A stretch of DNA of 64,000 bases from Spirometra erinaceieuropaei (GCA_902702965.1 CACRXP010000036.1:1825137-1889136); one strand, 5' to 3'; shown: positions 1-11,154, counted from the stretch's first letter. Notes: generated by a model from the sequence alone, not told the origin. A program made the numbers and translations.

Positions 1-1060
1 GGGCAGCCATGGTCACTAACAGGATACCAACGGGAGCGCAAACGCATCTACCGGCATGCAATCAGGTTCCATAAAAATGCCAGTGTACACCAGACTGCGA
101 GGGCCATGGTTTGCTGACCATGGCATAGCGGACGCTCAGAATCCTTGAGGCCCAGAAGGGTGACACTTGGCCGCGCATTTACTTGGGCCATCACCATTCC
201 AAGACTGGGCTATCAATGAGAGGGACTACTCATATACACACATGCTCCTCACATGCGCGAGAGTGCTACAGATCACGTTAAGGAGCCGTGGCAGCCTGAC
301 TCTCGACCCACAAGTCTGCCAATCCACACAAATACGCACACAGCTGGGCAGACTGCGTGGACTGAGTCGAGGTATCAGTCGGCCACCTTCGAAACCACGG
401 CGTTTGGCGTACCGTGATTGTCTCAGAGTCGGGTGTCACATTCAGCAGAGGAGCCGCATGGAGAAGGAGCCGAGAAGAACACTTCCCATTTGAGTAAGAG
501 GCATCGATTGACTGCTTTCACTGTGTGGTGATGGGCGATGTTGTCTGCTGCAGGTGTAGCGGGCAGCCACCATGACCGGTCTGGCGTCATTGTTTAAGAC
601 CACGCTGCTCCAAGGTCATCCACCCTTTCGCAGTGAGCCGTTCCAGATGCGCTGACCTGAAATCAGACGACCAACAGCTCGGGCATACCTGCGTCCGCAC
701 AGCCGCAGCTGCCCATGAGGCCACTTGAACGCACCTTTCCCCTGCAAACGCAATCTAAGCCACTGGGACACCACCCCTCGGCAAATGCAAAACCCACTGA
801 CTGGACATCACTATCTCAGAGACTCTCAGGTATGACTGGACGCAGTCAACACCAGCCCTGGTTTCGCCAGGGGCCACTGCCGCCTGAGAGGACAATTCCG
901 GATTCTGTGCACAATGGACCTCTCATTCTGATGCCTTCCGTCTTCTCCATCCAACATGGGGTTTGACTTTATAATTGAAGCTCACAGACTGCATACATTT
1001 TCGCTGCTGTGCCTCTACAAAGGTGTTGGTTGGGAAAGGTGTGATGATGTGGTATAGCTG
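1..1060 (-). repeat. Dispersed repeat, copy 1 (arm of a large inverted repeat)
   Basis: The stretch has no gene. Its reverse complement matches 23560-24690 almost end to end with scattered substitutions. Landmarks shared by both are the phrase with GGCATGCAATCAGG near the start, the CCACGGCGTTTG block near 400, the GAGGCCACTTGAACGC block near 718 and the tract ending near 960. Partial third to fifth copies lie at 28040-28640, 29320-29480 and 39005-39330. It adjoins the finger-coding tail at 1060-1625, so it probably belongs to the 3' region of a finger-bearing non-LTR family; that link is inferred from adjacency, which also holds at 23440-23640. Short open frames in it are not conserved between copies. 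Confidence 0.75.
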
Positions 1061-1625
1061 ACGGTTGTCTCTCGCAGATTCTCATTGATGCGCATGTGGC
1101 CTATCCGGCCAATGAGGCAGACAAGAGTGCAATAGCAGTGAGGGCAGTTAAGGCGAATGAGTATGGTGTATGTTGGCGCTCAGGTCACGGGTTCATCGGT
1201 CTCTGGGCGATGGATTCGTAGGTGACTGACCAGGCCGACGTGAGAGGTGAATATGCGACGACAGCGTGGGTAGGGTAGGTGGGGGGCGACAATGTCGGTG
1301 GTGCTGGCGATGGTGATGGGCGGGCAGGGCGATAAAGAGTTCATTGAGATAGCAATTTTGGGTGTTCAAGGTGTGCTAGGATTGCTGATATCATGGAAAA
1401 TTACGCCTTCGTGGATACGCATGTGACCGTATAGGCCCCAGCGGTGAGTGAAAGTGAAGGGGCAGTGAGGACAGTGGAGGCGGATGCGGCGAATGTAGGT
1501 TGGTGCTCAAGACACTGGTTTGCCAGTCTCTGGGTGATGGATACGCAAGTGACCGACAAGGCCGATGTGTGAGAGGAAGATGCGATCGCAACGAGGACAG
1601 GTTTGGGCCGAGTCCGAATCATTGG
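1060..1625 (-). pseudogene. C2H2 zinc-finger tail of a non-LTR retrotransposon
   Basis: Read on the minus strand, two frames encode a series of fingers of the type CPRCDRIFLSHIGLVGHLRIH and CPHCPFTFTHRWGLYGHMRIH, then two more degenerate ones (PRCRRIFTSHVGLVSHLRIH and CPHCYCTLVCLIGRIGHM). The linker 'APTY..RIRL' between fingers recurs at 2400-2650, 3300-3400, 18180-18340 and 56760-56840 in this window. Fingers of this kind sit C-terminal to reverse transcriptase in the larger copies here (30010-32110, 60138-62151). A stop interrupts the linker ('GKPVS*APTY'), so this copy is dead. A host zinc-finger gene is less likely because the same linker is found fused to RT. Confidence 0.7.
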
Positions 1626-1677
1626 TATTGACCGTGGTGAGGCTGCTGAAATACACCAAGTAGTTCTAATTCGGTCG

Positions 1678-1990
1678 GGTGTGGTTTGGTAGCCCCACCT
1701 GAAGTAAACAAATCCCAGTCATCTCTAATGCGGGACCGGCGGTAAGAAGGGTTTTTACAGGTGGAGCCGGGGAACACATAGGCGACGAGGTAAAGTAGTT
1801 GTATGCGAAAGAAAAACTATTGGAAATGTATGGTTGTAAGTTTAATTGTTGAGAAATTGTTACGCCAACGCTAACCCTAACCCTAACTATATCCCCTTAT
1901 CCTAAACCCCCTACCCTACCCCTAACCTCTAACCCTAATCCCTAACCCTAACAATATTGTGTCCATCAGGTGGGGCTGCCGAACCACATC
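1678..1990. mobile_element. TIR element with telomere-like core, copy 1
   Basis: The element is bounded by imperfect terminal inverted repeats. The left end reads GTGGTTTGGTAGCCCCACCT (1681-1700) and the right end is its near-complement at 1966-1990. It is non-coding. Its interior carries a GA-rich segment and then a degenerate array of CCCTAA/CCCTAAC units at about 1870-1952. A second copy lies at 7634-7967 with the same ends and the same layout. Length and TIRs suggest a MITE-like non-autonomous DNA element, but no transposase is present. Both copies share the left flank GTAGTTCTAATT, so the true end may lie about 20 bp further out. Confidence 0.7.
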
Positions 1991-2399
1991 TTACCTAATG
2001 TGATGGTGTAGTGTAGCCGGCGGTTGTCTACCACAGGTTTCCGTGAATGCGTATGGACAGGTACATGATTTATTGCTGGAGATACTTATTCCGGAGAACA
2101 GTTGTCATAGAAATAAATAACTAGCGATCTATATTTGAACGCGCCCCAGAAAGAAATATAAAGACATTGAGGTGGTTGTCGCGAGAGGGGCGTAAACGTG
2201 TCTTTCGTTATCCTTTGGAGTAAAAATACGACAATGAAACACCTATTAGACAATGTGTACAAAAGTGCAATAAATTAAACTATTGTTATCATTAAATGAG
2301 AAAAAATTGCGTCCTCTTTAACTGATGACGATATGGAGAATCCAAATTTGTGATACCATGACGTTTAGCTATGTTAGACAGCAAAAATGCACCCTGAAG

Positions 2400-2650
2400 T
2401 AAGCCATCCCGGCCATAAACCATAACCTTGCCTGTGCATGTGACCTAGTAGGCCCACGCGTCGAGCGTATGTGGGTGCTCCAGGCACTGGTTCACCAGTC
2501 TCTGTGCGATGAATTGACAAGTTACCGACCGGGCCGATGTGTGAGGTGAAGGTGCGGTCGCAATGGGGACAGGCATGGATCGAGTTCACATCACTAGTGT
2601 GGAGACCGGGCGATTCCAGACTGTCTTTTGCAGGTGACCAAAGGCTCTCC
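2400..2650 (-). pseudogene. Finger-type LINE fragment, RT thumb joined to zinc finger
   Basis: The minus frame gives a short piece resembling the RT thumb region ([12 protein letters not shown]), then jumps directly to SIHACPHCDRTFTSHI, a C2H2 finger, and the usual TGEPVPGAPTY linker. Several hundred codons that lie between these parts in fuller copies are missing. It faces a plus-strand copy at 2790-3420 head to head, with a SINE piece (2655-2780) between them. Confidence 0.6.
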
Positions 2651-2654
2651 AGTC

Positions 2655-2785
2655 TTTTTTTCCGGAACTCTGTCGATAATACATCATGCGCAGCTGTGCG
2701 ACTGCTGGTTGGGCTTGAGAGGGAGAGCCCGTAAGACACAACGGGACGATTGAGTCCGGTAAAAACGATCGGTGAGCCTTTAGTC
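2655..2785 (+). repeat. Fragment of tRNA-Arg-like SINE body
   Basis: The stretch ATGCGCAGCTGTGCGACTGC through ACGATCGGTGAGCC matches the segment at 12940-13030 and 12640-12720, the non-tRNA part of the tandem SINE described there. No tRNA-like head is seen in this copy. Confidence 0.6.
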
Positions 2786-2789
2786 GCTC

Positions 2790-3420
2790 GCAGAACAGTC
2801 TGAAATCGACATGGTCTCCACCTCAACACCTAACCGAAGATGTACAGTGCAGTCATCCTGCCGACGCTGCTTTATGGAACCCCAACCTACACTCGCCGCA
2901 TTCGTCGCCACTGTCCACGCTGCCTCCGCACATTCACTCAACGCATAGACCTACTCGGTCACATGCGTATCAACGAGAGCGGAACTCACCGCAGTCTCGA
3001 CACATCTAACACCTCATGTACATCTACCATACCTTTTTTAACCCACACCCCGCTGCCCAGCTCACCCACCGCCGACAGCTCCACAACGCTCAGCACACCT
3101 TACACACCCACCACGCCTAACCCACCACACACCTCGTCGCCCAGCGTGTCCATAACCAACAGACGCTCTACTGCCACAGCCTCCGAAACCGATATTGACA
3201 CGCCGCATTTTCCCCTCCATACTGTCCCTGTACATTCACCTCACACTTCGGCGTGGGCGGTCACTTTCGACCCCTCACACAGTGACTGGCGAACCAAAGT
3301 TTGAAGCACCAACATGCGCCGGGCGCATTCGCCTCAAATTTCCTCCCTCTGACCCCGCACATTCACTCACTGCATGGGCCTGTTAGGCCACATGCGTATT
3401 CAAGAAAATCTGCGGTAGAT
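2790..3420 (+). pseudogene. Finger-type LINE fragment, RT thumb fused to C2H2 fingers
   Basis: An open frame at 2840-3304 begins [13 protein letters not shown], the conserved thumb motif of this element's RT, and runs straight into PTYTRRIRRHCPRCLRTF, a C2H2 finger ending HMRIN. A Ser/Thr/Pro-rich spacer (about residues 57-110) follows, then further degenerate fingers in shifted frames to about 3420. The junction shows an internal deletion of the connection region. The downstream 3' region (3520-3742) matches 24178-24330 and, inverted, 17820-18030. Confidence 0.65.
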
Positions 3421-3519
3421 AACCGTCGGCTACGCCACACCGTCACATCTTCCCCCACCAACAGCTGCATCACACAACATCATTGTCCACCGCAAGCATT
3501 CAACTACCATCTCCCACAC

Positions 3520-3753
3520 AAGTGGAAATGTTCTTCGCGACTCCTTCTCCATGCGACTCCTCTACTGCATATGTGGCCCGAGTCTGAGACTATCACGGTG
3601 CGTCAAGCACCGTGGCTTGGGAAGCTGCTGACCGACGTCCCAACTCAGTCCACGCAGTCTGCCCAGTTGGATGAGTAATTGCTCTGAGTAGCAGACTGAT
3701 GGGGAGAGAGCCAGACTGAAACGGCTCCTTCCGAACGTGATCTACAGTGCTCT
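3520..3753 (+). repeat. Dispersed repeat, left half split by a Penelope-like element
   Basis: The block with CTCCTTCTCCATGCG, CACGGTGCGTCAAGC and CCACGCAGTCTGCCCAG matches 24190-24330 (+) and the inverse of 17820-18020. It resumes at 4539 after the inserted element. The last 12 bases (3742-3753, CTACAGTGCTCT) are the left target duplication. Confidence 0.7.
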
Positions 3754-3830
3754 ACAAGCGAAGACGCGATTTCCAGGAACTGGTTGATAGGAAGTAGAAG
3801 TAATCATTTGAACAAGAGGTTTATTCGCCT

Positions 3831-3864
3831 GACGTTTTGGATTCTCGCTCGATCCCATCATCTG
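3831..3864 (-). ncRNA. Hammerhead-ribozyme-like motif, PLE copy a, 3' end
   Basis: Minus strand: CAGATGA, then a stem-loop (GGGATC..GAATCC), then AAAACGTC. It resembles a hammerhead core (CUGAUGA, stem II, GAAA, then the cleavage C). The core U and G12 are changed, so activity is doubtful. Confidence 0.45.
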
Positions 3865-4460
3865 AGACAGTGACAGAAATGGGTGATTTGTGCACGGGAA
3901 TTTGCAATATTTATAGGATGCAGTCGCTATGCTAATGCATACCTACAATAATTAAACGCTTTCTATTTCATCAAGAATTGTTGTCCGCTGGTGCGCTAAT
4001 TGCTTACTGGCCGTCATGCAAGCTGTTGACTGCTGAAATCTCATCACCCGTGTTGGATGCTGACGCCATGATTGCTCGGTCATCTGGCTCACCGGCCTGC
4101 ACGCTTCCCAAGTGGTTTATTACTTTTGCCAGATTATGCCTCAGCAACTGATATGGAGTAGGGATGTCGTTGGACTTGTTTGTCGGTTGCAGTCCCCTGA
4201 ACCACGACTGAAACAACTCGCGGCTCACACGATTATCACTTCTTCCGAGAAGTTCGGCCACATCGAACTTGAATGTGTGGCCGGGTCTCATCGATTTGGC
4301 CGTGACTTGAGAGTTGGCGTCGTTTCTCCGCAGCGCTGTTGCGTGCTCGGCAATTCGCGTCCGGAGCAGTCTCCTAGTTTCTTCGAGGTAGTTGCTTTGC
4401 CCGCAACTGCACCAGATCCGATAAACGACTCCGGAAGTTTCTTCCCGTGGCAGTGGGTCG

Positions 4461-4494
4461 CTAATAATGGTTTCGAGCGAGAATCCGCAACGTC
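4461..4494 (+). ncRNA. Hammerhead-ribozyme-like motif, PLE copy a, inverted end
   Basis: CTAATAA, stem GGTTTC..GAATCC, then GCAACGTC. It is the inverted partner of the motif at 3831-3864. Several core bases are mutated. Confidence 0.4.
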
Positions 4495-4538
4495 TGGAAG
4501 ATAAAGCCCTTGTTCCAGCGATCGCTTTTACCTTTTGT

Positions 4539-5240
4539 CTACGGCGCTCTCATGCATGTGAGATGTACGCCACTCAACCCCCTCACTGTGTGAAATCCTG
4601 GTGCTTGTGTTTGGGGGACCAGGTCCTGCATGTGGCGCGCACAGACAAGGTCACTAGATATGTCAACCACCGTGTACATTCTCCGTACCTGTCAACTGAC
4701 CGGCTCGGACAATGACTAAGGCCAGAGCATGGGAAGGGATAATGAGGCCGACGACTCGGCACATTTTCCTCATCATAAACAATCTGGCGCGCTCAAAGCT
4801 ATCACGATGTGCTAAAAGCCGTGGCTTGGAAGGTTGTCAACTGACAGAATAACTTGGATCTCGCAGTCGGTCCAGTGTTGTGTGTTTTTGTGGAGTGGCC
4901 GGCTGGTATTCTAAAAGTCAGGCTGCAATGCGTCTTTCTTAATGTGGTTTTTATGACACACCCATTGGGTGGGATCCGAGCCAGGTGTGACGGCACGCCT
5001 AGATGCGGCCTCGGCCGCGCCGGCCCCTTCTGTATTTGCTGGTTAAAATCCTGATCATTTGCTGTGTGAACCAGGGGTTGTGGAATGGAACGCCAAGGTG
5101 AGGACTCGACCGTGCCATCCACCTGCGCCCTTCCTCGCCTCCGGTCTTCTTGACTGTCCTGACACCGGGTCCAGTTGAAGGAGTAGTGCAAGTACCCATC
5201 CACTATAAACTAAATCACGCGCAAGTCACCGTCCCTGCTT
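4539..5240 (-). repeat. Dispersed GC-rich repeat, right half after the PLE
   Basis: The stretch is the reverse complement of about 17125-17821, with the same order of blocks: ACAAACACAAGCACCAGG, the CCGAGCCGGTCAGTTGAC block, the GATCCAAGTT block and the CGCACCTAGGCGTGCC block. Partial copies lie at 24740-24840, 27600-28020, 29470-30010, 57050-57650 and 59625-59840. It is non-coding: frames differ between copies. No tRNA head or terminal repeat was recognised, so its class is open. Confidence 0.7.
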
Positions 5241-6551
5241 AACCTTGTTGTGGAACACGCGGTTGACATCATCGGCAACGTCGGTCGAACTGCCGGGGGA
5301 GGTAATGATTGCGTCCGTGGCTAGGTCTGGCGCGCGCCGCCTGACCCAGGATAGTCTCACGGCGGGTGTCGGTGCTTGCCCGTAGCGCGATGTGAGCCGG
5401 GCCGCCTGGCTGCGTAGGCGTTGTTGCACTCTAATAGTCTCCGATGCTGAACTCCTGTTCCAGTTCGAATGCTCAGGCCAATAAATCTACCGTCCCAGTG
5501 ATCGCGATCTCGTCTTCCTTCCAGCAAGAACCTGGGACCCGCATATTTTCTTCCATCCGTAGAAAATTAGCCTTTGGTAGGCAGTTGGAATAAAATTAAC
5601 GCCACCAAGTAAAGCCACCAAGCGAGCCACCCGCATATAATTACCTTCGCCGGGACCCACCTTCTCCCTGGAGCTGACTGGAATTTTCGTGTTTCACTCT
5701 CCTTCTCCCCCCGCCCCTCCCCAAACCCGAGCTACAGCATAATTATCTACTTGCCTGTATCTTTTGGTTCATTACTTCAATAGCCATAGGTCTCAAGAGG
5801 GTTTATCGAAAGCAAACGTATGCTCGCCAGACTGCCTTTTGAATTTTTCAATGGGAATTTTCGCAACCCTTTTGTCAGCTTCGAAAAAGGACGAGCACAC
5901 ATTACCTACATGCGAGCGTTCTGTCAGCATATCACAACACGACAAGTAAACCATTAGACGACGTTCTAAATGCCTTACCAACAAGTTCCCTCAGCTTTAC
6001 CCCCAGTCCCTCCGACACCGCGACCGTAGCTCCACACAATCCTCCCGCCTCACCTCGAGCTCTGTCGGATCTTGGCGTCCTCACCGCCCCCATTCTACCA
6101 TCCTGTACAATGAACACTTTCCACCTGTCTCGCACTACGCCCACGTGTCAACGTCCCATGGCATCGTATATCATTGTAAAGGCCAGATTAACTGATCTAT
6201 TCGATTCGAAATGGGATTTTTGCGCAGTTAATTATCAGTTTTTGTCACGCTAATTGGTCTAACTGGCAAGGAGGGCTCCCACTGAAAAGCTAATGTGTCG
6301 CAATGCCTCCCAGTACTACATCCCACTTTCGCAAACATATCTAAGAGTTCAATCAACGCATGGTGACTTTTTGTATTTTTTACGTTTACTATACTTGAGT
6401 AGCGCTAAAATAACGACTGTTTACTCATGTTGGGTTCAGCCTGCTAAAGTAGTCGGAGGTCTGCAGTTTTATGTATTCAGTGCTTAGTATCTCAAATGAC
6501 CGTTTACAGTTCTACTTATAACACGTTGGAAAACTGTTTTCCCCACTTTAG
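5241..6551. other. Stretch without recognised gene
   Basis: Nothing recognisable was found apart from short chance frames. There is a pyrimidine-rich tract near 5640-5720. Because the first visible LRR exon begins with a 3' splice site at 6550-6551 and needs one base from a preceding exon, an upstream exon of that gene should lie here or further left. It could not be picked out by eye. Confidence 0.5.
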
Positions 6552-6733
6552 AAAAACTGGTGAATCTCCAGGTTCTACATCTGGACACAAACTCTCTAAG
6601 TTTTCTGCCGAGAGAAATTGGAAGCCTGACAAATTTGGAGGAGATCTCATTATCGAACAATTTACTTAATAGCCTGCCACTTGAATTCGAAAACTTGGAA
6701 AGGCTACGCAGTCTGCACCTGGCAAATAACCAG
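6552..6733 (+). CDS. Leucine-rich-repeat protein, internal exon A (partial gene)
   Basis: The exon lies between CCACTTTAG and CAG|GTAAGA. It enters in phase needing one base from the previous exon and leaves in phase 0. It encodes two full 23-residue repeats (starting LVNLQVLHLDTN and LTNLEEISLSNN) and the first 13 residues of a third (LERLRSLHLANNQ). Repeats of the form LxxLxxLxLxxNxLxxLPxxIxx form a horsehoe-shaped protein-binding surface and are typical of cytoplasmic SHOC2/LRRC-type scaffolds. The third repeat is completed by the exon at 11573 in the right register, which supports one gene with a 4839-bp intron. No other domain is visible, so no family name is given. The upstream exon was not found. 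Confidence 0.85.
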
Positions 6734-7633
6734 GTAAGAGCAAAAAGTGCACACTGGTTTGCATGAGGTTAGTGCAAGTGCCGCATTTAGGATAGGCATC
6801 TGACTTAACTTGCCTCAGGCCGACTGTAAGGCCACAATCTGCAAATGAGTAATCAACGGTGATGCACAATTACTTTTCTCATAACAACTATCCCTAATGT
6901 GTTAGACGGTTGCATATCAGACCAACAACTTGTCATCTGTCCTTAGAGCATTGTACTACACTGGAGGTCGTCGCTAGGCATCGGAGCAATCGAACGGTGT
7001 ACCAGACGAAGCCAGGCAGACCTTCCCTTGCTCCATTAGTGTTGCATCTGACGCAATACCTTACGAGTTGGCCACGTTATACGCCGAGAAATAAGAGTGC
7101 AGACAGCACTCGAGGAAAAATGTGTGTGGTCAGCATGTCACACAAATACTGTGGATTTTGTGTTTTGACCTCTTCCGGCTACAGGTGGTAGACCAACGTA
7201 ATGATCGTTCAGACGAGAAATCCATTCTGGGCCAACCATCGTGTCCAGATACCTCTCTAGTTATCTTAGCCCAGGCTTGTAGTTTGGTTATGGTGGGTCT
7301 TAGAGAGGAGTGGGTGCGAGGCTACAAATGCCTCCCTCACAATAATGAAATTAGCCGACAAGGTCTCCCGCAATCAAGTGACAGTCAATGCCTGACTCGA
7401 CGGATGGTCGTTCGGCAAGGTTGAACGCTTCGGAGAATACTTAGGTAGGCTATGGTTGTTTTTCCAGCTATGCAGCTTTCCCGTCTAATGTGCATAGTGA
7501 AAGCAAGCTATGTGAGTTTTCGGGAGCACGTGTTATGGGTCTGCAACGTGGACCTGAACGTTCAGACCATTCAGCCAACGGCCTACAGACCAAAAAGTTG
7601 CAAAAATACACCCTGTAGTTCTAATTTTCGTTG

Positions 7634-7967
7634 GATGTGGTTTGGTAGCCTCACCTGAAGTAAACAAACCTCAGTCGCCTCTAATACGGGATCGGTGGTG
7701 ATAGAGGTTTTTAGAGATGTAGCCGGGGAAGGCACAGGCGACGAGGTCAAGTAGTTTTATGCAAAAGAAAAGCTATTGGGAGTGCTTGTTTGTGCCTTCA
7801 ATGGTTGAGAAATAGTTGCGTTAATCCCTAAGCCTTTCCTTAGCCCCTAACTATAACCCTTAATCCTAAACCTCAACCCCTAACCCAAACTTTTAGCCCT
7901 AACCCCTAGCCTTTAACCCCAACCCCACCGGTATTGTGTCCATCAGGTGGGGCTACCAAACCACATC
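7634..7967. mobile_element. TIR element with telomere-like core, copy 2 (in LRR intron)
   Basis: Same element as 1678-1990. The left end is at 7634-7658 and the inverted right end at 7943-7967 (AGGTGGGGCTACCAAACCAC). The core at about 7800-7930 holds diverged CCCTAA-like units. The two copies differ by many substitutions, most of all in the array. Confidence 0.7.
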
Positions 7968-10900
7968 TTGCCTATAATTCGTCCAAAATCCTGTAATACA
8001 TCCGAAGTCTGAGGCATTCAAGTTACTCCTGCCCGACCGAAGGGTCTTCAGTCGTGCTAAAGGAATCCAACCATGTTTGGGATGAAGTATCTTCCGTACC
8101 CAAGTTCGTCGGGGAGAGGGAGGAGACGGGAGGTGATATGTTATCCCACCTCCCACTTGGCCGTGTGATTTCGCTTGGGCGATTGGCTGAAGAGAGATTC
8201 AGGTATGGGCCGACAGACCGCACGTTACCCACTCAAGGCTTTATCAGCGGACACGGTGTGAAAATGTTTCCCCGGCCATTAACGATAATTAATCGTAGAT
8301 ATCATGTACCTGTCCACTAGAAAGCATGGGCAATGTGTACTTAGGTGTTTCCCTACTCTAGGCAGCGAAGCCACGCAAGGTAAGCTAGTCGACATGTTTA
8401 GGCGTGCAGAGTGATGGTTACGCCATGGGGGTTCCACGACCACCAACTCGGACGAAAGGAGACGTGTGTTAACCCAGTTAGCCTGTTGAAGTTGTGGTAG
8501 TCCACGTTTTGAAGGTCCCACATTATACAGCATAGAAGACACCTGTATTGTACACGTAGTTCAGCAGGCAATAGCAGCCATCGTTTCCGCCAGGCGGGTG
8601 TCGTCGCCAGCAGCCTCAGCCGTCTACTTTGTCCGTCCGATCCCGAAGTGCCTGCGCTTGCGATCATCCGATGAAGACAGAAATATCGATCGACGCTACG
8701 GTATCGGAAGCCGGGGTTTGAGTCACGCGCGTAGGTGGACTGGGCGCGACACGGGTAAGCCGCTGCGCTGATGATCGTTAAAGCGGGCAGCTACGAGCCA
8801 CGGAGACGGAGACACGATCGCTGGAACAAGTGCTTTGTCAGCGATCATGTCTCCCTCTTCGCGACTACATCCTGGAACTCGCCTCTTCGCTTCTATTGGC
8901 AAAGCTACAAGCCAGTCACCATCGTACGCGCATGAATCGCGCTAGTGCAGCTGCACTCTCCAAAACTTACGCCTACCTGACGTTCATCACACGACCCCTA
9001 CGTGTGTACAGTTCTGGCTTATTTGCAGCCCTCGGTAAGCGGTCCCAAAATGCCTCTGACCAGCAGCGTCCGAATTCAAGCCCCGAACCCATCATGCGTT
9101 GGGCAGATACGTCAAGCACGTGTACGGAATAAAACGTGTTTCCCACCTTTTCTTAAACTGGACGCTGTCTTGAGATTTGGACAATTGGGACACACCCACT
9201 AGCTCAACTGCTACAAGTTGCCTGACAACAAAATATAGCATAGAGGACTATGTGGTGCTCCAGCTAGACTCAGATTTCTGTGCGTATGCGTAGCAATGCA
9301 CGCTGAAGATGCGACTGAGTTATTTCCCATCATTTTGTGGTAATACGAAACACGTGAGAATCCGAACGTTCCACTGACCAGCTATGACACAACTACATCC
9401 TTCCTCACTGAGCACTCTCTACAATTAATCAACAGAAACGCCAATACCACAGCGCTTATCTGGCTCCGTCTACAGCTGGATGTCATGTTTTGTGGACATT
9501 TCGCACACGACATACGACAGTAACTTTTTCAAACAGAAACCGAGAAGACTGAGTTGGAGAACAACCTTTTTGGGGGCAAAGCCCACAAGACGTTGCGTTA
9601 GAATGACAGTTCGACCGTCGTGACCGACGAACTTCACAGTGAGTGACATAGAATTCATGCAGTTTGGTTTCTCCGCCCACATTTTGGGAGCAAGCGTAAG
9701 TTGACTGACTTAAACAAAAGCGCGACATGTTGTGCACACAAGTAAAAGCGCTGATGACCATGAGGCAGGGGATGAGGGCTGTTGGAACGCAAGACTCAGA
9801 CGAGCTTGGATAGAGCACTCGCATTTGCCGTGCAGTGCGCTTTTGCATTCACATTCTGAAATTGCCTGGAACACAGGACTTCGCAGTTAACACTATTCAA
9901 AATTGCATTAAAGCTGCCAATAACCCCAATGGTATGAAGACGGCTGGACGCCACAGTGGTCGCTATGTCTATTGAAATCACGCTAAGATGAAATGGTGCT
10001 GAAATTGTTGGACTTTACGACTTATGAAAGGATTGGCCGTCTGTGAAGTTGTTGATTCTTACCTTCAGGGGGGAGGGGGAAACCGTGGCGGTTTATAAGT
10101 ACTCTTTTGCTTTATCGTTGGAACTCACTTTCGTTAAATACGTGACTTTAATTTTCAGAAAAACATTAGAGTATTAATGACTGATGACTTTGGCTATGAA
10201 ACCCATGAATTAGATTGCAACCATAGTGGTAGTAACACGTGCCTTCCCTCACACTATGGGTATTTTTCGGTAGGCAGTATTTTCGTTGTTACCTAAGATA
10301 TCGAGTCTTCTGTCCGCAGTGGAAGTTTTTGTTCATAAAACTGCTTCGTGACCGTGTCGCAGTTCTTCCTACACAGTTTAGGTCGCCAATACCGTGGGCT
10401 GTCTGTTCGATCCAACTAATCTATCAGACCTTAGGAAAATATCCCTGTGTTGCGTTAAAACAAGTCGAATTACCGCGCCTAACCTACGGGAAGTCCCCTG
10501 GCACAAAGATGCGAGGACTCCGACTAGCGTCTTTGAGACGCCACTGATGTGAGGCGAGGCTCCTTCTGGGTCATCTTGGTCTCCCTGGACGGTCCGCCTT
10601 GAATCTGGATGAAAATGTCTTAAGTGTGTGTCTTCCCTGAATGGTTTCCGATGAAGTTCAACTCAAATCTCTTCCTGTTGGTCGTGATGCAGCACTCAAA
10701 ACCTTTGATACAGTGTCCGTACACAAGTGCAGCGAAAATTTTCGATCGGAAAGTATCAGGAATTTCTGGATTTCAAGTGAATTATACTACTAAACACACG
10801 AAATTAAACCAAATGCTAAAATCTTATAACTCTGAGAAACAATCTGGACGGTATTGCTGTCTTTTGGGCTCAGACCACTGCCCACAGTGTTTCAGCTGCC

Positions 10901-11150
10901 GTCGTCTAATAGTCGTTCAGCTGGCTCAAAGAAGGGACTTCACGAGCATTTCAACAGTGATGGCTCAATAAATGTTATTCAAGTCGAGTTTGGCTTTGAC
11001 ACCGTAGATGCAGTTTATCTGTTATCGTTGATGACCGAAATGTTCCCAATCTTCGGTTTGGGTTTTTGTCTGGAGCTATGTTTTAGTTGTTAACGTTGCT
11101 AAGGCAACAGTGGAAATTTTCGCATAGCCCAGCCCAAACATTCTGCAACT
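7968..11150. other. LRR intron, unrecognised sequence
   Basis: No gene was recognised. At 8808-8840 the phrase GACACGATCGCTGGAACAAG resembles the outer end of the Penelope-like terminal repeats seen at 62163-62190, so a fragment of such an end is likely. The remaining open frames (for example on the minus strand around 9470-9850) show no known domain. Confidence 0.5.
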
Positions 11151-11154
11151 GTCT

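Larger units (their letters stand above)
3754..4538 (-). mobile_element. 5'-truncated Penelope-like element (endonuclease part), copy a
   Basis: The minus strand keeps one open frame of about 150 codons (about 4456 down to 4004), carrying a Penelope GIY-YIG-type endonuclease domain: GVVYRIWC, the SNY block, the HA-x-RR-x-D region, HTFKFD, and an 'ESWF..PQS.N' equivalent. The RT is absent. Inverted end repeats hold hammerhead-like motifs at 3831-3864 (-) and 4461-4494 (+). The element is flanked by CTACAGTGCTCT (3742-3753) and CTACGGCGCTCT (4539-4550), 10 of 12 identical, and the uninterrupted host sequence survives at 17810-17821. It is non-autonomous. Confidence 0.8.

Noticed and set aside
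1865..1952. Chromosome end or true telomere
   Set aside because: The CCCTAA units are degenerate, short and sit between inverted ends of a repeated element; sequence continues on both sides and a second copy lies at 7.8 kb.
4112..4504. 130-codon plus-strand gene
   Set aside because: It is the antisense shadow of the Penelope endonuclease frame on the minus strand, which has the recognisable motifs.
9483..9848. Minus-strand gene in the LRR intron
   Set aside because: No domain, no splice context and no second copy; most likely a chance frame.
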